Shown: positions 59,501-64,000 of the stretch, piece by piece
Numbering within the stretch: the first letter of the stretch is position 1
Layout: the number at the start of each line of letters is the position of its first letter
Origin: Cornus controversa
Lineage: Eukaryota > Streptophyta > Magnoliopsida > Cornales > Cornaceae
Direction of reading: 5' to 3'
Assembly: GCA_026545225.1 (NCBI GenBank)
Contig: CM048845.1
Span: 122,743,033-122,807,032 of the forward strand
Length of the DNA stretch: 64,000 bases
The notes under the pieces: generated by a model
What the model saw: the letters and a program-made list of their open reading frames with translations, nothing else
What the model was told of the DNA's origin: nothing
The model's database searches: none
Program-made: the position numbers and the translations under genes

Positions 59501-62500
59501 TATGTTACATGGACTCTTTGAAAGTTGGTAAAGTACCCTTGTCTGACATACAATACTTGGACATGGGTACGCAATATGTGTCCGGCGCTTTTGGTTGGAT
59601 ACACACCTAAAAAGCACATCCAATAATTCAATTTTGTTATATTATGGTTTCAAAACAATTGAAAAGTATATATTGAACACTATGTTACATAAAAACATTA
59701 TTTTACTCTAGAAAATAAAATAAAAATATTAAATAATATGAACATTTAGCAGTGTCCATGTGTTTTTTTGATTGACATGTAACACATCTGACATCTGGAT
59801 GCACACCCGCACTTGACACATGTACCCAAGTCCATGTAACATAGCTTTTGGCTACAGAACTAATAACCGCAAGGCTTTCAACACCAGGTAGGAAAAAAGA
59901 AAAAATAAAATAACTTGAAAGCCTCTAAAACAGTTCTTGTTGTATTTAGAAGAATTAAGCTTGTGGATGCAGTGACCGGCATTTGCTTAGCATATCTTTT
60001 GTATTCTTTTGTTTTCATTTTCTCTTAAGGTATTTATTGTATTGTTTTCACATGTAGCTACCTTGATTCAGCCCTGATCCGAAAGTGCAGTTATGTTTGC
60101 TAGGGTTTAGAAGCACAGTTAAAGCATAAGAAAATGAGTGAGGTACCTGTAAGACACAGGAAGAGAGGAACACATTCTAATTAACTAGGAGTTTTCGAGA
60201 GTACCGTCTTGATTTGTTTTTTTTATCATGCGTGCATATGAGTGGGGTACTTGTGGACACAAAATTTGGAGATTCTAGTGACTGTCCTTGATGTATAAAG
60301 GTTTGGAAATTAGACACACACCCACATCCAACACGGAAACAGGTGTACCTGTAACATAGTTGAGGTAGAAAATGATGATTACTAGTTTTGTCTTGAAATT
60401 CTTATATCAAATGTCTTTCTTAATATTCTATTATTTCTTTTACTATATTGTAAAATATCTACAAATGAGAGCTCAAAATTTTTGAAAACCCAAATTATGT
60501 TGATTGACATGATTGCACTTCAAGGCAACTTTGCATGAAATATTAATTTCTATGATCTCTATATTGATAAAATAGAACAGTATTGGAGAATTTGATTCAG
60601 TGGGGTTCGCTTAAATAGGTCATTTGATTGGTATGTAATATGCTAGTTATTTCTTAACCTATAGATTAGGAACTAAGGATTTGCTATTCTTTAATTTTCC
60701 AAAATTTTCCATTTGATGTCGCTAATCAAGAGACAAAAGGAAGGAAATTGTTTTGAACTAGCTAATTTAGCACAAATTGTTTTGTGTTTTACCATTTGCC
60801 CCTTTTGTAACCCTTGTTGACATGTATCTATTTACATTTTATATGCTCACTTTAGAAGACACAAAGGAGAAAAAAGTAGATTTTTTTTTTGTAGATTGCT
60901 AATCTTGTTGTTTTAGAATAATGTTTTCAAAAAGACATTGCATGTTTCTGATCATGCAATCTGGTACATGTTTGTGTTTTAGTGTATTATGAAAAATTTA
61001 CCTAAAGGTTGGCCATTGCTGAAAATCTTGTTGCTTGCTATATATCTTAGAAATATATTTTCAAGTTGGGTAGTTGGATTTTCCATCAAGATGAGACAAA
61101 TATTTAAGGGCAAATTACATTTTGACCCCCTGAGGTATGTCCACACGTCAACCTGACCCCCCCACGTTGCGTATTGACTTTTGCACCCTTAAATTTGAAA
61201 TTATACATCACTTTAGTCCCTCTCATTGTCAAAGGTCAGATTGCTCACATTATGCAAACAATAGCCGAAAAATGCCCTTGTTTCAACTCTCTCTTTCTCT
61301 ATATATGCACTAATCAAGATCTAATGGCTCTTCAAGCTCTTAACTCTCCCACTACACCATAATATATATAATAAATACAAAAATATCTGAAGTCTCACGT
61401 TAAAACTGAGACACCAAACCAGAAACCACCTCTTTCTTTCCCCAAAATCTCTAGCTTTCTCTAATAAGCCTTCCATCCCAACCAGAAACCGGCATCGGTC
61501 CATTGGCTGTAGGAATAGGATCCGATGAATCCCCTCGAAAAAGTCGCCGGAAGGTGCTCGGGCTTGAGAAGAACTTCCTACCACGTCGGTTAGCTGGAAT
61601 ATGGACTCCATTGTATGAATCAAATGCCTTAGCCTTTGACTGTCATCCCTATATTGAGTCATGGACCAAAGGAAAGCAATCAAAATGATCACGTATAGAG
61701 CACACACCGACCGAAGAGGAGTACCTCGCTCTTTGCCTCATCATGCTTGCTCGCGGTGGCATCGCCTCCTCCTTTGCCATTTCAATTCGCGACCACTCCT
61801 CACCACTGCCGCCAAAGCCGACAACATCTGATTCGAAGGCACTCGTCTACAAGTGTTTCGTCTGCAACAAGGCCTTCGGTTCCTACCAAGCCCTAGTTGG
61901 TCACAAGGCCAGTCACAGAAAACTCGCAGGAGGAGACGATCAATCATCCAATTCCGCCGCCACCACAACCGCTGCAGCCGCCGCATCCACGGCGGTGGCA
62001 GGACTCACAAGTGCTCTATCTACCACAAGTGGTTCCCCACTGGACAGGCATTGGGCGGACACAAACGGTGTCACTACGAAGGTGGTGCTGGTGGTGGGAG
62101 CAGCGGCTTTGACCGTGATTGCGGCGATAAGTTAGGGTTTTGAAATCAAATTAGGGTTTTGAAATTGCAAACTTAAATTGACAAATTTGAGATTTTTGTG
62201 AAGAAGAAGGTGATCAGTAATTTGGTTGTGTGGTGGGAATGGTGGTTGCTGCTCCTGCAGGTTGTGGTAGTGGTGGTGTTGGTGTTTGGGTGGTTGCTGC
62301 TGCCAAGTTATGGTGGTGGTGGTGTTTGGGTGATGGGCTCTGTCAAAATGTACGTGATAGAGGGGTGTTTGGGTAGCGTAGTTTAGTTATTTCAGCATGT
62401 TGTTGACCAAAGTCAACCAAAAACTATTGACAGGGGGTGAAAATGAAGATTTGCAAACGTTGGGGGGGTTGGGGGGAGGGGGTCAGGTTAACATATGAAC

Positions 62501-63658
62501 ATACCTCAGGAGGTCAAAATGTAATTTGCCCAATATTTAAATGAGATTGCAACCGATTATGGCTTGATTTCTCAAGATTGATAATCTTGAGAAATCACAA
62601 TTTTTTTTTCGGTAAATGAGAAATCAAAACATTCAATTCTTCATGTAATTTGATTTCTTTGGGATGTTAAAGCATGCCATAATTTATATATAATACACAC
62701 ACACGTGTATGTTTATTTATGCACAAAGACATTTTTATGCTATTAGATTTTGGATGGAAAAAATAAAAAAGTAAATCCCATGTTTCTATATTTTGAGCTC
62801 ATATTTTTTTAAACTCAAATTTCTTAATATGTAAAAAATTTCATTTTGGCTCTACATCTCATTCTTCATAAAAGATTTCTGCCTTTGTCCATAAATATGG
62901 CAACAGTCATTGTTCCATTGCTGTCATGATCATATCTTTCATTATCTATTAAAAAATTTTGTTTTTTGTTTATAACTTTTTAAATTTTTGTTTCCGATAT
63001 GCAAAACATCATGAATGCGAGAAAAAAAGTACTGTCCCATGAACCTTGCCACCTTGGGAGAACAATGTTCATTATTTAATGTTGTTATATGGCCTAATAA
63101 TACAATTTTGCATTTCCAAATGATTGTAATTTTTACTGGGTTGGCTCAGGCTATTCTTCCCCCAAATCTTGAAGAGTATCAAAGGCTGAGATGTAGAGTT
63201 GCTTTTCATGCCCTACAGTTCCGACAGGAGGTCCAGGAACTTTCAAATAAAGTTTTAAATAGGTCAATCACTTCCATTATCTATCATGCAGTTAGAGTAT
63301 TTGTGTGGCATTTTGCTTATTTCTATACTTTTTTTTAGGCTAAGAGCTCCTGGACGGCCATTTATAGCCTATGATCCTGGGATGACGAGAGATGCTTTAG
63401 CATATTATGGCTGTGCTGAACTCTTCCAGGTACCTGCTAGAAGTTCTGAAGTTTGATTAACAATGTGAATTTAAGCTCCAAAATTCAAAGCTTATTTGGT
63501 TTATGTTTTGTACCCTGACTCTTTCGTAGGACGTACATACGGAACTCATTCAGCACAGACGGTCATGGATGATAAAACGTGGGATTATAAAGGGGAAGCT
63601 TTCTATGAATTCGGCAGAGCAACATCTTAATGGTTCTTGTCCACTTATGCCAGAAGAG
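56529..63658 (+). CDS. Plant O-fucosyltransferase family protein (partial, 3' end outside window)
   Basis: Eight exons join in frame: 56529-56741, 57870-57954, 58611-58681, 58753-58841, 59002-59245, 63150-63262, 63339-63429 and 63530-63658. The start is the ATG at 56529; an in-frame ATG follows at 56544. After a basic N-terminus comes one membrane anchor (residues about 20-40, [20 protein letters not shown]), the type II layout of Golgi glycosyltransferases. Family motifs follow: [44 protein letters not shown] and [17 protein letters not shown]. This is the plant O-fucosyltransferase/DUF246 group (CAZy GT106 relatives), GDP-sugar-dependent enzymes linked to protein or wall glycosylation; donor and acceptor here are unknown. 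It does not look like the RRT rhamnosyltransferases, which have RYEMDMLAFSGC at the matching site. The leader (about 56350-56528) is GA-rich. Intron 5 is unusually long. Confidence 0.93.
59500..59844. mobile_element. MITE, 345 bp, in intron 5
   Basis: The left end CTATGTTACATGGACTC is matched by the reverse strand of the right end, CTATGTTACATGGACTT. The flanks TTTTTGGC and CTTTTGGC form an imperfect 8 bp duplication. A degenerate relative lies at 17695-17939, and another partial copy may lie near 60240-60360. Confidence 0.75.
61108..62531 (+). mobile_element. Pack-MULE-like element with captured zinc-finger gene
   Basis: The terminal inverted repeats begin GGGCAAATTACATTTTGACC on both ends and extend about 53 bases with five differences, all C/T. 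A perfect 9 bp duplication AATATTTAA flanks it (61099-61107 and 62532-62540), the Mutator signature. There is no transposase. The inside is GC-rich, host-gene-like DNA: a ZAT10-type C2H2 zinc-finger gene in the plus direction. An unplaced stretch (61370-61640) between the gene's first codons and its KGK box may be a second captured piece. Confidence 0.9.
61324..62143 (+). pseudogene. Captured ZAT10/STZ-like C2H2 zinc-finger gene, disrupted
   Basis: Pieces occur in the usual order of C1-2i zinc-finger repressors: [12 protein letters not shown] (61324, then a stop), [11 protein letters not shown], an in-frame TGA where CGA (Arg) is expected, [18 protein letters not shown], and finger 1 ([20 protein letters not shown] then ASH). 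After a frameshift comes finger 2 ([20 protein letters not shown] then RCHYEGG). Finger 1 has QALVGH for the plant-specific QALGGH. Finger 2 has Tyr at the second zinc cysteine, so it should not bind zinc. The C-terminal DLN-type EAR motif was not found. The intact parent would be a stress-response transcriptional repressor; this copy cannot make it. Confidence 0.88.
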
Positions 63659-64000
63659 GTTAGAAATTCAGCACTTTTACTCGCTGTATATTTCTGCAAT
63701 AAATCACTCATATTTAAGATGGAATAAATCTCATGTCCTCTTAACACTTCAGGTTAGACAGTCTCCATTTTGCCTGTATGGTCAACCATGATCAAATTAC
63801 AGTATACTCCTTCATGTGAGATTGCTTCAGTCTTATCATGCAGTGAGGGGGAGGGGTTTCCTTTTAGGCTTTTAAAGTTCACTTTTTTTTTCTTTTTTTT
63901 TTTTGAATATGATCTCCTCTATGTTGTGCTGTAAAATTGTTATTTATAATGGACAAAACAAAGAGGAGTTTAGCCCATACATTATACATGGTTGATCATC

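Larger units (their letters stand above)
59246..63149 (+). other. Intron 5 of the O-fucosyltransferase-like gene (3.9 kb)
   Basis: The donor is CAG/GTAATG and the acceptor GGCTCAG/GC; the flanking exons join in phase 0 (GGCLQ-AILPP). It is much longer than the other introns (about 70 to 1130 bp) because it contains at least one MITE and a Pack-MULE-like element. Confidence 0.9.

Noticed and set aside
61321-61707. 128-codon minus-strand frame
   Set aside because: It lies inside the Pack-MULE, opposite the captured gene, with no recognisable domain. It is kept only as a possible second captured fragment.
62198-62386. 62-codon frame rich in Val, Trp and Leu
   Set aside because: It is a translation of GGTGGT/TGGTGG repeats at the end of the captured gene.
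56529-63658. Assignment of the O-fucosyltransferase-like gene to the RG-I rhamnosyltransferase (RRT) group
   Set aside because: The exon with [17 protein letters not shown] differs from the RYEMDMLAFSGC motif of that group, so only the wider family is claimed.
1-64000. tRNA, rRNA or organelle-derived inserts
   Set aside because: I scanned by eye for T-loop GGTTCRANNCC patterns and familiar rRNA or plastid words and found none. A program such as tRNAscan-SE would be needed to be sure.

Overview
This window is nuclear DNA from a flowering plant, most likely a eudicot. It has long AT-rich intergenic stretches, GT-AG introns, leader introns, and abundant MITEs, LINE ends and LTR remnants. All functional assignments come from reading translated exons and remembered family motifs. 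No database search was possible, and no tRNA, rRNA or CRISPR array was recognised.

Layout. At the left edge (352-1746, minus strand) lie the first four coding exons of an ABHD17-type alpha/beta hydrolase whose 3' end is outside the window. From 2 to 11.6 kb there is only intergenic DNA with nested transposons: one MITE inserted into the end of another at 4910-5878, a hAT-like element at 7650-8245 sitting in a tandem repeat, and a Tourist-like MITE at 9982-10320. An intact F-box gene with a single coding exon occupies 12248-13561. The stretch from 14 to 26 kb is repeat-rich: MITEs, an RTE LINE end, a GC-rich probable solo LTR, and a small LTR element with a primer-binding site.

At 26412-27853 there is a small secreted peptide gene of the GOLVEN/RGF/CLEL class. 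It has one signal-peptide exon followed by two complete, phase-compatible downstream cassettes that end in different sulfopeptide-like motifs. A receptor-like cytoplasmic kinase of the CRLK type (closest to CRLK2) spans 36555-42444, with seven coding exons and LINE fragments in its introns. A type II PI4-kinase gamma gene with an intact reading frame runs on the minus strand (43964-45877), possibly with a remote leader exon near 48.7 kb. From 46 to 56 kb there is another repeat-rich gap. At the right edge (56529-63658, plus strand) are eight exons of a plant O-fucosyltransferase-like gene that runs off the window. Its fifth intron is 3.9 kb long and carries a 1.42 kb Pack-MULE-like element holding a decayed ZAT10-type C2H2 zinc-finger gene.

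The genes are independent single transcription units, not an operon. Several act in signalling at or near the plasma membrane (acyl-protein hydrolase, Ca/calmodulin-linked kinase, peptide hormone, PI4K-like kinase), but the window gives no evidence that they work in one pathway. The most notable findings are the dual-cassette peptide gene, the Pack-MULE with its captured zinc finger, a duplicated start region with a decoy ATG upstream of the F-box gene, and the apparent loss of the usual PI4K gamma start codon.
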